From Mikania micrantha (lineage: Eukaryota; Streptophyta; Magnoliopsida; Asterales; Asteraceae): a stretch of 64,000 nucleotides of DNA. Location: contig CM018691.1 in assembly GCA_009363875.1 (NCBI GenBank), forward strand, positions 37,859,446-37,923,445, written 5' to 3'. The notes under the pieces are model-generated. The model did not search any database, was not told where the DNA came from, and saw nothing but the letters and a program-made list of their open reading frames with translations. Below, piece after piece: positions 7,551 to 18,319 of the stretch (position 1 is its first letter; each line of letters starts with the position of its first letter). A program made the position numbers and the translations under genes.

Positions 7551-9197
7551 TTGACTGCTGAATGGGATGACTTCTTGGGTACTTATTTTCAAGATTCTTC
7601 TTCTACTTCTTCTTCTTCTGCTTCTGAGGATACAAGGGAGGTTGCCAAAGAGACTGAACAGCAAACATCAAATGTCTCTTTGGAACCTCAGTCCCCTCTT
7701 GGGACTAAGTCTCCTTCTGAGACTGCAGCCCAGGTTGTCATGGAAGACACCACACAAGAAGAACCAATTTCCATGAAATCTGTGTCCCCTTCTGGGACAG
7801 AAGCTGCTGAAGCTCTCTCTTCCTCTCCTGAGCCCTTTGTGGAATCTAATAAGGAATCATCTAAGGGGATTGGTCAACTGGAGGAGACAGTGAATGCTGA
7901 GGTTAACTCCGAAGCTGCAGCTGCCTCCGAAGGCCCAGTCATCCTGGATGTTTCCTCCACAGAGGAGCTACATGCCAATGAACCAGCTGGTGAGGCAACA
8001 GAAGAAATCTCCTCTGGGGCAAAAATAACTGCTGATGACAAAGGAAAAAGTAAGCTAACCCCAGAGGAGGAAGCAGAACAGGAGGAGATGAGACCAAAGA
8101 AAACAAAGGGCCGACCAAATACCTCTCTAGATGAAGAGCGAGCTAGACTCTCCGCTTTGCTCGAAGAAAGAGGTTATGACTTTGATGAAGTCATCAACTG
8201 GTCGGTACCTAGAATGGCTGCCGAGCTGGACAAGGTGCAGCAGCAAGAACAAGCTGTTGCTGCATCAAAGGCTCTGAGTGTACTTACAAAGGAGCAAAAA
8301 GAAAAGGCCTACAGAGACAAGAACAAGGCCTTTCTCTTGGAATATGGCTTCCATGCTCGGCAGCTAGGCCCAATGAAGAACTCAACCATGGATATGCATA
8401 TCAGAGATATAAAAGCCAAAGTTGCCAGAGGTGAGTTACCTTCAATTGAACAAATAAGGGCAAGAAAGGAAAGCCTAATGAGAGGCTTAGGTTTAGGGGG
8501 AGGAGCTACAATAGAATTTCCCCTCTCTGGTGCAGGGATCAGAGAGGGAGAAGAAGTCATGTGTGGGGAAGTAACAAAAGCAATGTTCCCCAACATGTTC
8601 CCCCTAAATCCTAAAGAAGAACCAATATCTCCTCCTTCAAGTCCAAGTATGGATAACATGCCAATCTCCTCAGTCTACAAAAAGGGTAAGAAGACTACAA
8701 GGAAACAATCAACTGTGGAAGCCCAACAGGCCAGAGTTCTGAGAAGTCATGCCACTGCTCAAGACAAACCAAGATTCACAAGAAGAAAGAGCATGGCTAA
8801 AAGGAAAAAGAAAACAAAAACTATCCCCTTCGACTCTGAGCCTGATACAACACTCTCAGTACTTGAAGCCACATCTGAAGCAACTCCCGAAACTACACAA
8901 ACCCGAGAAGACATGAAGGATATCAGCAGACTAATGCATGAGCATTCATACATCCCCTTGGTAAATTGGAGCTTCAATGCACAAGAAAGGATATTCATCC
9001 TTACCGACTACAATGGAGAAATAAAACTGGTGGATCTTTTGCATCTGATGATGTTGGCAAAACCCTATATATTTGATCTAGATATGCTCCCTCTCAATAA
9101 TCCTGACAATGGAGCAGATGGGAGGTCAGCAATCAGATTGATTAGAAAAAGGGCACAGGTACTGAGGGGTACATGGAAGCCAAGGTTTATTCCTTAG
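7551..9197 (+). CDS. Copia-1 ORF3, C-terminal part (second half after the frameshift)
   Basis: This is the continuation of ORF3 in another frame; the ATG at 7551 is probably not a native start. In copia-3 the corresponding coiled coil and acidic region are read in one frame (56504-57397). It begins with a Ser-rich acidic segment (about 7580-8080). A helical domain follows (about 8115-8510) with an Arg-Leu-Ser-Ala-Leu-Leu heptad character and a Trp-Ser-Val-Pro motif, conserved in copia-4 at about 63690-63990. A basic Lys/Arg cluster at about 8770-8820 resembles a nuclear localisation signal. The C-terminal block (about 8910-9190) is also recognisable in the minus-strand remnant at 34193-34753. 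The stop is TAG at 9195-9197, 22 bp before the polypurine tract. Function is unknown. Confidence 0.72.
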   Translation: MTAEWDDFLGTYFQDSSSTSSSSASEDTREVAKETEQQTSNVSLEPQSPLGTKSPSETAAQVVMEDTTQEEPISMKSVSPSGTEAAEALSSSPEPFVESNKESSKGIGQLEETVNAEVNSEAAAASEGPVILDVSSTEELHANEPAGEATEEISSGAKITADDKGKSKLTPEEEAEQEEMRPKKTKGRPNTSLDEERARLSALLEERGYDFDEVINWSVPRMAAELDKVQQQEQAVAASKALSVLTKEQKEKAYRDKNKAFLLEYGFHARQLGPMKNSTMDMHIRDIKAKVARGELPSIEQIRARKESLMRGLGLGGGATIEFPLSGAGIREGEEVMCGEVTKAMFPNMFPLNPKEEPISPPSSPSMDNMPISSVYKKGKKTTRKQSTVEAQQARVLRSHATAQDKPRFTRRKSMAKRKKKTKTIPFDSEPDTTLSVLEATSEATPETTQTREDMKDISRLMHEHSYIPLVNWSFNAQERIFILTDYNGEIKLVDLLHLMMLAKPYIFDLDMLPLNNPDNGADGRSAIRLIRKRAQVLRGTWKPRFIP

Positions 9198-9219
9198 AAG
9201 TTTTGGTAGCATCAGCCTA

Positions 9220-9227
9220 GGGGGAGA
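9220..9227 (+). other. Copia-1 polypurine tract
   Basis: GGGGGAGA lies one base before the TG that opens the 3' LTR. It is the expected RNase H-resistant primer for plus-strand DNA synthesis. Confidence 0.85.
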
Positions 9228-9228
9228 C

Positions 9229-10023
9229 TGTAAAGACTAATAAAGGCTGATGCTCACCAAACTTCTTGTTTTGTCCAAGTATAGGAGTCTCTTTGAATAA
9301 ACACCTTCGGAAGGAAGAAGTGATTCTTCGGAAGCAGCATTGCTTCCGAAGGATAACTGGTTCCTGCCGAAGGTTGTACAAGACAACTGCTTCCGAGGAA
9401 TCTTCTTATGCACTAAAGACAAAGACTTCCGAGGTTTATCCTCTGACAAAGACTGTAGCAGATTACACTTATGGTACAAAAGGTACCGACACAAGACATG
9501 TTGGTCTGAATAAAGATAGAGACAACATGTAATGAGTCAGATAAAGCACCTTACCTCTCCCATGCTACATTAAATGCAAAAGATCATCTGAAGCCTTGAA
9601 GATCAATAACATTAAATGTCTTTTGTATTTAGTAGTCTTTTGTAAAGTCAATGTCTATTAATGTAATGATTATGAAAGAGTGTCTTAGCCTGTTAAGACA
9701 CTCAACATACTAGAATAAGCTTTACTTTATGTACTTGTCTAGTATACCCAACTTGTATTCCTAAGTGTATACGGTTGTAGCCTCGGCTATATAACCTCCC
9801 AATGTATGGTTGCTTGATAGGTGCTTGCTTGTATACTTCCACTTTGAGAGAAATATATCCTTGAGCTTGAATTATTCCTGTGTTCTTATTATTGTTCAAA
9901 GATTATTACTGTGTCATTTTGAGTGAAATTGTGAGATCATTCTAACAGAACATTCCGCATCTGTTAGAGTTAAGTAAGAAATACTTGTGAAGTGTTGTTT
10001 AGAGATAACAACCCGATCCTACA
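9229..10023 (+). repeat. Copia-1 3' LTR (795 bp)
   Basis: It begins TGTAAAG and ends CCTACA. It aligns by eye along its length with the copia-3 5' LTR at 35054-35852, which is followed by a primer-binding site, fixing both ends. U3 carries CTTCGGAAG-type palindromes (about 9300-9440). A TATA box, TATATAA, is at 9788-9794. The 5-bp flank after it is GCAAG. Confidence 0.9.
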
Positions 10024-10064
10024 GCAAGAGTGGGTACGCCACTGAGCTGCACCACCCCAACCAC

Positions 10065-10512
10065 CAAGGCCGGCTCAAGCTTTTTTGTGGCTCAAAGCGG
10101 AGTGAAAATTGCTATTTGTTTTTATTAAATATAAGAAGTCATCTTTTATCCGAGCTTATGACACAAAAATACAAATAATAATGAAGGAGAAAGCTACAAA
10201 AAATATAAATCACAAACATAATATATATGTAGATTAATTACAAATACTAAAACAATTTTTTTACACAAATCAGAATTCGGTACAATAAAAGAGACCCAAA
10301 AGCCAATGTGAGACTATCATACTTCGTAGAGGCATTGTCTATTAGAAATGTGGTTTTAGGTTCTAATCCAAGCAAGAAAAAAATGTTGAAGTGTAGTTTA
10401 GGAGTATGAGTAGGATAGTATGGATGTTAAAAAAACACAAAAAATTAAGGCCCCTAGATTTTGGTAGCCCTAAGCTAGCGCTTTTTTTTATAACATGTTA
10501 GAGCCGACCTTG
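10065..10512 (+). mobile_element. Non-autonomous hAT-like element (MITE)
   Basis: The ends are imperfect 13-bp terminal inverted repeats: CAAGGCCGGCTCA on the left and AGAGCCGACCTTG on the right, with two mismatches. They are flanked by 8-bp direct repeats CCAACCAC (10057-10064) and CGAACCAC (10513-10520), seven of eight matching. An 8-bp duplication and CAAGG/CAGGG-type ends with GGCCGGC fit the hAT superfamily. The 448-bp interior is AT-rich and has no transposase, so it would have moved using enzyme from a full-length relative. Confidence 0.72.
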
Positions 10513-10520
10513 CGAACCAC

Positions 10521-11586
10521 CTGCTTGATCGCAAAGGAGGATTGCCGACCAGCCCTTCTCACGTGTTACATTCAAGTCCCCTAGTTGTTCATCTCATTCC
10601 TTGCTTGCTTACGTGGGTGTTAGGTTTCCTTTTGAACAACACATAAAAATACGTATATGTTTAACCTCCAACGCATGGACATGCAACTTCAGGGTCATAA
10701 TCTATAAGTGACTTAATATTCACATGCATGCGCATATAGAAAAATGCACACCCTCACCTATACATAGATAAGGAAAACAAAGTCATGCATTTAATCAAAA
10801 ATTGCTTCAAAAAACTTTGGGATAAGATAACTTGAAGTTAATAAGTAAATAATTGTAACAATTGATTTTTTGTAGTTAGTGGATAACTAAAGTACTTAAA
10901 GGTATTACAACGTGTCTAAAAGCCAACTATGCTTACGTGAACACAAGTGAAATAAAAGAAAAACAAGTGTGCATGTCGCAGCATGTGTACAAGAAAAAAG
11001 TAAAATGCAAATAGATATAAAGGGTTTAATACTACTTAAGATTTTGGCAATGATAATACAAAAAGTCTTGAAATAATATTAAATTGAGAATGAGGAGGGT
11101 AGAAAAATAAAGTATCTCCTGTAAATGAAATATCAATATACAAGAGACAAAACAAATAATAATGGAAGATGGTCATGAACTATGCAACTAGGTTTTCAAG
11201 AAAATAAACATGAACAAGCATAAGTACATAAGTCCTAAATTATAAGTTGACATGAGTACGTTAAAACCACAAAGACCAACATAAAATATCCCTTGAAAAG
11301 GAAACATGAGTAGGTTACTTACTCAAATCTTGGATTAAGACCAAGTGTAAGACAAAGGGATGATTTAACATCCTCGGCCCTAATCCACGGGGGTTAGGTG
11401 AATTAAGCATGGGAGAAGTTTGTAACATTCAAGGATGGGTAAGGGATTTCCTTATGATCAACCTTAACTTTACATAATTAGATAAAAACACACACGAACA
11501 AACCCATGTACACCCTTATATATTATAATAAAACTTTCATACTTTTGTTGATAAGCTAATCATAATATTTCACCAACAAATTAACA
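10521..11586. other. AT-rich interval, no gene seen
   Basis: No convincing ORF, LTR end or RNA gene. It is the left flank of copia-2 and may be older repeat DNA. Before copia-2 inserted it was continuous with the sequence at 30462. Confidence 0.6.
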
Positions 11587-11591
11587 GAGTA

Positions 11592-12002
11592 TGTTAGTCC
11601 CACTACGGGATCTAAAACTGATATCGATTAACAAATCACACGTATGAGTGCAGAATGATATTACGTGTGTGCAAGAACAACAACAATGTTTAAAACAAGA
11701 TGATGAATGAATAACGATTAATCTTTATTGATCGCACTCGGTTTCAAGAACTGAAGACCGGTACAAGCTTGTGAAACACAAGAAACACAAGAACCCTAGA
11801 CAAAAGTCACAAACCACTCAAATGACAACAAAACGGGTTTATATATTACCCTTAACAGACCAGGTCTTTGGGCCCAAAACACTAAACAAACCGAAACAAA
11901 CTAAACTCGAAAACCATTTAACTAGAAATCGTGAACCCACAACCAATTCGAGAACACTAACATCAGCTAAGGAAACATCAAAAATCAATCTATATCCTAA
12001 CA
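11592..12002 (-). repeat. Copia-2 3' LTR (left copy)
   Basis: 411 bp, paired with 30058-30456. A minus-strand TATA box, TATATAAA, lies at 11838-11845. The polypurine tract AAGGGGAGAA abuts it at 12003-12012 (minus strand). Confidence 0.9.
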
Positions 12003-12010
12003 TTCTCCCC

Positions 12011-13465
12011 TTAGTTTTGTGTTTCCGTGACTTCTCTTCCTTGTTCAGAAGCTTTTCCTAAAACTGTATCAGACTCATGCGATTTAAACATTAATGTAGA
12101 CATATTTGTTTTAGCTCCAGACCAAGCCTCTGTCTTCACCACTGCTTGAACATAGATTACAAATTCTAAAGCATCCTCAAGATGATCTTGATCGACTTTC
12201 ATCTCTTGTTTGTTTAAAAACTTTATATCTTTTTCACTAAAACACAACAAGTCGATCGGATCATAGAATAAATATTCAATGTCACCGCAATTGATGATGA
12301 CTCTATAAGTCTGCTCATCAAATGTCCAGAACTTGAAATTATCCAAAACTCCTTCAGGTAGATCAGGAAGAATTGGAACTTTCTTCACCCATTGAGCAGC
12401 TGGCCACTTAACCTCATAAACATCAAAGTCAATTGGATTTCCAAGAGAATTGGTTCGCTTCTTCATTGACACAGACTTAGCAAGAGTTATATCCGTAATT
12501 CCTTTCTTAGCATCATGTTGTAGAGAATCATAGAAACTTTCTCCCCTTTTGCTCTTGCTAGGGTTGTAAAGTCGTTTCCTCGCCAACTCAGCCATATCAA
12601 CTGTTGTCAAGGATTTGAATGAAAAAGGTTGATCATAGTATTCAATACGCTTCGTCAAATCCCTTCTAATCCACCACATCTCCTTTACTTCATCATAACC
12701 CTAGCTAATTATTCCAGATCTATCACCTTAATAATTGTATCTGCTATCTTCCACATCAATTGGTTCATCATCAGGTAAAAACATTCTTTCCTTTATCAGC
12801 CATGGTTCCTTGATCTTCAGTCAAGAACGCATCATAATCAAAATGAGCAAAGTTTGAGGAAGATCCAGCAGATGCATCTTTTCAATTTGTTCTGTAGCGG
12901 TGGTCTGTTTCTGAGTCACATGAACATCAACAGTTTCTGGTTCACGAAATACAACCCCTGGTCTTGGGTCTCTTTTTCCTCTCTTGCGAGGTACCAAATT
13001 AGCATCCACATCCAATGGAAACTTCTATTCATCAAGAAGAGGTGCAGAAGGAGGATTTCCTGCTCTTTTCTAGACTGAGTCGAGTAATGCAGCAAGAATA
13101 TCAGCAGTTAGTAATATTTGTTGAGCAGCAACTTCAGTTTCCTAATGTTCTATTTCAGTTTCAATATCGAAATCTCCTTCGTTTTTCAAACAAGTCACTC
13201 TCTTGTTCAGGTAGATGAACAATATAAACATCTTGAATATCAGGAGATTTCAAGTCATTTTAACATTCTCGAGTTTCCAATCCTTTTTCGATTTCGATTC
13301 CAAACCAAAACTCCCACAACCCGAGTTCGGGTTTCTTGTTATTTCATTAACTGTTCGAAGAAAATCTGCAAATACCTTGAGAGAATGATTAGAAACGATA
13401 ATGATGAAGATGATTTTGTGAGCAAATGTAGAACTCGCAAAAGTAAAAGCTCGAGATCGGTTCAC
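12011..13465 (-). pseudogene. Copia-2 ORF3 remnant
   Basis: A third ORF downstream of pol. Its best part is an uninterrupted 222-codon stretch (12679-12011) beginning Met-Trp-Trp-Ile-Arg-Arg. It is rich in charged and aromatic residues, and its TAA (12013-12011) overlaps the polypurine tract. Upstream, recognisable but frameshifted coding continues through about 12720-13465. It includes a basic Arg-Lys-Arg-Gly-Lys-Arg patch near 12975 that could be a nuclear localisation signal. An in-frame TAG lies just upstream of the 222-codon part (near 12710). The protein shows no clear similarity by eye to ORF3 of copia-1, and I do not recognise it. No signal peptide or membrane segment is evident. The native start is uncertain. 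Confidence 0.6.
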
Positions 13466-14605
13466 CCCTTCGAAAACAATTAGGGTTTTTGAGAAAAAAT
13501 AATTTAATCACTTATTTTTCTTCCTTTTCTAGTTAACCCATGAACAAAACCATTTACCGTCCAATTTACAATAACATCTCAGTTTTTTAATTAACGAAAC
13601 TGATCAAGTCAAACAAACACATTATTTGGGATCAAATCGTTCTCAAGTTAGTCAAAAATTCCTATTAATACTTACCCTTATGAACAAAATATCGTGATTT
13701 CCGGTATATTGTCCGTTTAAACCCAATCTTAAAAGATTTTCGCTTTTCTATTTACGCATATATATCATGTTTTGGTACCTTAAGTGTGTTGTGAGCGAAG
13801 CACACTAAATCCTAGATACCTGTGGTGCATCCTATCAAGCCAAAGATTTTCTATTTCAAATTTTTAATAGGCATCTGATCCTGATTATATGTTTGAGAGT
13901 TTAGAGAGAGAGAGAGAAAGCAAGAATGGATCATTGGTTTTAATATACAAGGCTTAATATACAATGGAGTTTGGGTTTTGGACTCTAGAGGATCTCTTTT
14001 CACATGCTTTTTGCATGATTGTGATATGAGGCATCTTTTATTGGTGTTACCAGATCCAGATTTCGTAGCATATGCTCATGTATGCAAGTCACATCTCCAT
14101 GTAAACAGAACAAAGAGAGTTACACTTATCAGGTCTCTGTGGAAGCAAAACAGAGAGAAAACATCCATGAGCACTACATAATTTTATGTACAGACGCAAA
14201 GCATTTTTAGAGATAGCACTCGATGTTCGACATATTTTCAGAATCTCGTGCATATTAAATGTGTCTTAAGATTTCTAAGACAGTCAAATAGGTAATGCTC
14301 TCTTCTAAGTAGCGATATTTTCACAAAGCAACACACAATTTCTTTAGTTAAGCACAAGATAGATCAGCTAATTCAGTTAAGTAAGCCTACCAGCATATCA
14401 TTTCAACCCAAGTTCTTTCAGAGATAGCACTTTACAGAATTTTTAACTGGCCCCTTATTACAAAAATTTATATCATTTCCCAAAACAAAGTGAGAGTCTA
14501 GACTTAATTTCTTCAACATATTTCTCCTCCTAAATTTATTCATGGTATGAAAAAAATTGTTAAAAGAAATTTGAATTAGATGTAAGAAAAGCCCCACCCC
14601 CTTAC
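13466..14605. other. Copia-2 noncoding region between pol and ORF3
   Basis: No ORF of note. It holds a short GA microsatellite (about 13902-13920) and AT-rich sequence. On the minus strand the part next to ORF3 contains AAACCCTAA (near 13480), a motif common in plant leaders. It is analogous in place to the copia-1 pol-ORF3 spacer. Confidence 0.55.
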
Positions 14606-15419
14606 CTAACCAAGTGATCTGTCCACAAATAAAATCATTTTCAGCAAATCCACAAGCACATTGAAGGTAGAGATGCTCACAGACTTTGTGAACATGTCAG
14701 CCACATTTAATTTTGTATCAATTTGTTCCATTTTAATTAATTTATGGTCATAGCAGTCTTTGATAAAATGAATTTTCATCTCAGTGTGCTTGGTTTTGGA
14801 GTGTTGAACCGGGTTTTTCCAAATTTGAATTGATGCATCATTATCATAGAAAATAGGAGTGTTATTAAAATTCAAACCCTAGTCCGACAATTGATGTTGC
14901 ATCCATATCACCTGGGAATAGCAAGTAGAAGCTGCAACATATTCAGCTTCTGCAGTGGAGATGGATACTATTTGTTGTTTCTTGCACTGCCATGAAATGA
15001 TCATGTCTCCCAGAAACTGACATCTGGTAGAAGTGGATTTTCTATAAATGTCACATCCTCCATAATCACTGTCACTTAACCAGCATGTCCATCACATATT
15101 TACTCTGACGAATGAGAATTCCTACTGAAATTTGGCAAACTTGTAACCCCAAGAATGTTGTCGTCTCTCCCAGTGAGCTCATGTCAAACTTTTGCTTCAC
15201 TTCAGGAACATACTTGACATTTTAAAGTGTTAATGCTCTATTGTTGACAGTACCCCATTGGATGATCTTTCCTTTACTTCCTCCAGCAAAAACATCTCCC
15301 CTATCATGATGCTCAAGATTTTGAAGTAAGGATATGTCCCCAGTCATATGCCTGGAACAGCCACTATCCACATACCAAAGTTTGAGGATATTCCTCCATA
15401 GCCAATCCTGCACAAACAA
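14606..15419 (-). pseudogene. pol: Copia-2 pol remnant: protease fused to RT end and RNase H
   Basis: Read on the minus strand. From 15419 there is a protease start with Asp-Ser-Gly and a Cys-Ser-Arg-His-Met-Thr-Gly block. At about 15215-15222 the sequence jumps to the C-terminal reverse transcriptase (Met-Ser-Ser-Leu-Gly-Glu). It continues into RNase H with an Asp-Ser-Asp-Tyr-Gly-Gly motif near 15080 and the Thr-Ala-Glu-Ala-Glu-Tyr motif near 14950, ending at 14606. Integrase and the catalytic part of the reverse transcriptase are missing, a loss of well over 2 kb compared with copia-1. It cannot make a working enzyme. Confidence 0.82.
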
Positions 15420-15424
15420 CAGGA

Positions 15425-17055
15425 TTAGTTAGATTTGGGAACCCAGACCATCTTGCTTCTGGGTTTTCCAAAGGTTGTGTTTGTATCAAACGATTTGGAT
15501 GAATTGAAGTTTTTAATTGCAAAATGCTTCTTTTCTGTCAAAGGCTTTGATTTATTTAGATTCTTTATTTTTCTCTAATCACTATCAGAAGGCTTTGGTT
15601 TGACATGCAAACTTGTCACCGTCTTAGAAGTAAACATCTTCATTGAATTAAACTAGGATGCACTCCGCAACTTAGCCTTCTTATTTTGTTGCGCAAAAGA
15701 GACATAAGCATGATGTTTGCAAATTCTTGCGATGTGTCCAGGAATTCCACAGTGGAAGCACGTTTGACGCTTCACTGAATGTGAATATTGAGCAGTATGA
15801 TGTCCCCATTGCTTCAAAACTTTGTTCTGTTCAACACACTTTTCTCTGTTTTTGCATAACTTGTTCTGTGAGACCTGTGATGGAATGCTAGTGCCTGTTT
15901 TAGGTTTAGGTGGCGCATATCTTGTAATTTTAGATGCGCTAGTAGAATTATCAGCTACATGCAGATTAGCTTCATTTTGCAAAACATCACTAAAATCAGA
16001 TTTAACACTAGATGTAGTTCTACTGCTAGAACTCGATCCAGATGCATTCAATGTATTAATAAAATCCCAATCAGACAAATTAGAATTCAAGCATTCAACA
16101 TATATACTATTCACGCAGGCATTATCAGTCTTTAAAGAAGAAGGAACAAAAGGTACTGAGTTTTTGAAAACAGAAAAAATCACGACTCTCAGCAAAAATT
16201 GTTTTATTAAATGAATTGTTAAGATTAAAATTAGCGACAGGTTCATCGTCCTTTTCATCCCAATATTCCACCATTACTTGATCTGCGCAAGAATCAGAAT
16301 TGTTAGAAGAAGTAATATGGATCTCAGGTTCAGTTGATTTAACTGAACATGAAGTCGTGACAGTTGTATCCTCTTGTCTACCATATTTCAATGTGGCAGA
16401 CTTTGCTAGTTTTTCTTCTGTCATGGGTGTGTAAACAAAATTGTTGCTCAAGGGTGCATGATTGTTTACAAAAATTTTACCCTTAGCGCCAACCACAGTT
16501 GAAGGGGTTTCCTCTGAAGGTGTTGTCCCAAACTCTTCACCCTTTGTACTTACCCAAACCGTTGGCTTTACGATACCTCATGTACAAGGTTCACATATCC
16601 CATTCCTTTAGTTTCTTGCCACTTCATTTATTTTTGAATCATTTCTTCTAAAACCACAGATGATATATCAAATTTTTTAAAGTTTAATTCAGCATTTTCA
16701 AACTTGTTTTTGTATCGTTTTGCTTCAGACTTAGCTTTATCAAGTATGTATTTAGAAGATTTGATTACACATAGAGCATTGCTCAAATCTCTTTTTAAAA
16801 TTGTTATATCAATCTTTTGAGCACCAACTTTTTCAATTAATCCTTTATTTTCTTTCTTTAATTTTAAGTTCTCTTGCTCAAGTCATGACATATCAAGTAA
16901 AAGATTGTTATTGTGAACTCTGTATGTCCTTACCTTATCAATACAAGTTTGAGTGCACAGAAAAGAAGTTGCATCAGCGTCAGCAGGAATATAGGCCATA
17001 AGAGCATGCTCCACGTGAACATCAGTAGATGAGAGTCTGGGACTTCGGGTAGGTG
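15425..17055 (-). pseudogene. gag: Copia-2 gag, 3' part
   Basis: Minus strand. The coding trace runs from the gypsy-2 junction (17055) through a Leu/Lys/Glu-rich stretch at about 16870-16620 with coiled-coil character, then ORF pieces at 16496-16125 and 16258-15653. One zinc knuckle of the form CX2CX4HX4C lies near 15762-15720. The frame ends with Trp-Val-Pro-Lys-Ser-Asn and TAA (15427-15425), the same style of ending as copia-1 gag. Stops and frameshifts break it, including a TGA soon after the junction near 16880. The 5' end of the gene lies at 29010-28936, beyond gypsy-2. Confidence 0.78.
17051..17055 (+). other. Target-site duplication AGGTG of gypsy-2, left
   Basis: Identical to 28936-28940. 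Copia-2 gag reads through one copy of it when the insertion is ignored. Confidence 0.92.
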
Positions 17056-18253
17056 TGTCACACCCCCAATTTCCAACTAACGGAATCATACCGTTTGGGA
17101 ACGTGACAAACCAGGATCTCAGATCATTAGACATAACGAAGACCTCTATATGAATTTCAAATCATACTTTAGTCTTAAAAACATAACATCAGAGTTTTCA
17201 AAAAATTGCGGAAGCGTTTAAAAACCAATAACAGTTGTAATATGTGAATTACAAAACAAAATCTTCAAATGTTCAAATTCAAATATCCAAAATGTTTAAA
17301 ATGCATGCGACTCTATCTCCTGGTCCATGCCAGTCTTTATTGCGCGCCTTAGCGTCCTGAGAAAACATGTAAATCAAGTCAACACAATGGTTGGTGCATA
17401 ACGCAGGTTTTAAGCATTCACAATGTTTAAAACAACAGTTGAATATCAAGTTTGTAGATAACATAATCACACATGCACAGTCATGATAGCTAGTCATATA
17501 AACTATTTACATAAGTGGTCGACACCGAAGCTGACGAATTGCCATGCTATAGCATGTTTTTGCCTTGCCACTATTGTCTAGCACAACAATAGTAAAATTG
17601 TGTTTGGTCAGTCAAACACCTGCGTAGATCCCATCTACCAGGTGAGGTTTGTCAAACCGAATAGATCTATTTCCAACTACCACGCTTTGCGCTACGGCAA
17701 ACTAAACGGTTCGAGGTGTGTAAGGACTTTCAATTGCTATGTTGTCACATAATGTAAACAGCTAACTCATGCAAGTGAGATGTATCTAAAAAGAGTTTGT
17801 TGCACATGTTTTCTCCCCTGAAACAGTTTAAAATAAGAAAGGGGCCGTGTACGCACCTTTGATTTTAGCAGAATGATCACACACTAAAAGCTCGTGTAGG
17901 AAATCCTCCTACGAAGAATCTGTGTTTAAACAATAACCTAGTGTTATTCGAAATATCGTTTTGTGCTTGAAATCACATACGTGTCAACATACGTATGTTA
18001 TAATGTTAGGAATATGCATACGGGTGTACGCGTGCTTTTGAAATCGTTTAAATAAAATCACATACGATTTTATTTAAATAAACGTAATTATACGCGATTC
18101 CGTTTTTCGTGATAAAATATAAATTTTATCATTCCAATGTGTTCGTATTCCCGTTACGGTTCCAACGCAACTCGAACGGGTTAAAACGGAGTTCGTATGC
18201 GAAATATATTACAAAAATACTTAAAATGGTATTTTTTCCAAAAACCCGGCCAC

Positions 18254-18319
18254 ACCATGGCTCGAACCCGTGACCTCCTGATCACAACACACACGCTCTA
18301 CCAACTCAGCCCGCTAGGG
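18254..18319 (-). other. tRNA-like segment in gypsy-2 LTR
   Basis: Minus strand: an A-box-like GCTGAGTTGGTAGAGC (18310-18295) is followed about 25 nt later by a B-box-like GGGTTCGAGCC (18269-18259). The stems are imperfect, so this is a tRNA-derived or RNA polymerase III promoter-like relic and not a functional tRNA. The same segment is at 27301-27366. Confidence 0.5.

Larger units (their letters stand above)
1..10023 (+). mobile_element. Copia-1: Sirevirus-like Ty1/copia retrotransposon, 5' end outside window
   Basis: Order on the + strand is gag, protease, integrase, reverse transcriptase, RNase H, the Ty1/copia order. A long noncoding stretch, a third ORF (5710-9197), a polypurine tract and a 3' LTR ending at 10023 follow. 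The 5' LTR and start of gag lie left of the window. Gag coiled coil, two zinc knuckles and a large ORF 3' of pol are features of the Sirevirus (SIRE/Maximus) lineage; that assignment is from family knowledge. The 3' flank of the LTR is GCAAG; its partner target duplication is not visible. This is the best preserved of four related copies (others at 33429-34753, 35054-57426 and 59165-64000). It retains full-length pol, with one clear frameshift in ORF3. Confidence 0.93.

Noticed and set aside
5710..9197. ORF3 as a retroviral envelope gene
   Set aside because: No signal peptide, membrane span, furin-like site or Cys pattern is visible; the position alone does not justify it.
10024..10056. tRNA-derived SINE head (minus-strand GCTCAGTGG)
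   Set aside because: Only an A-box-like word is present; the B box would fall inside the copia LTR and is absent.
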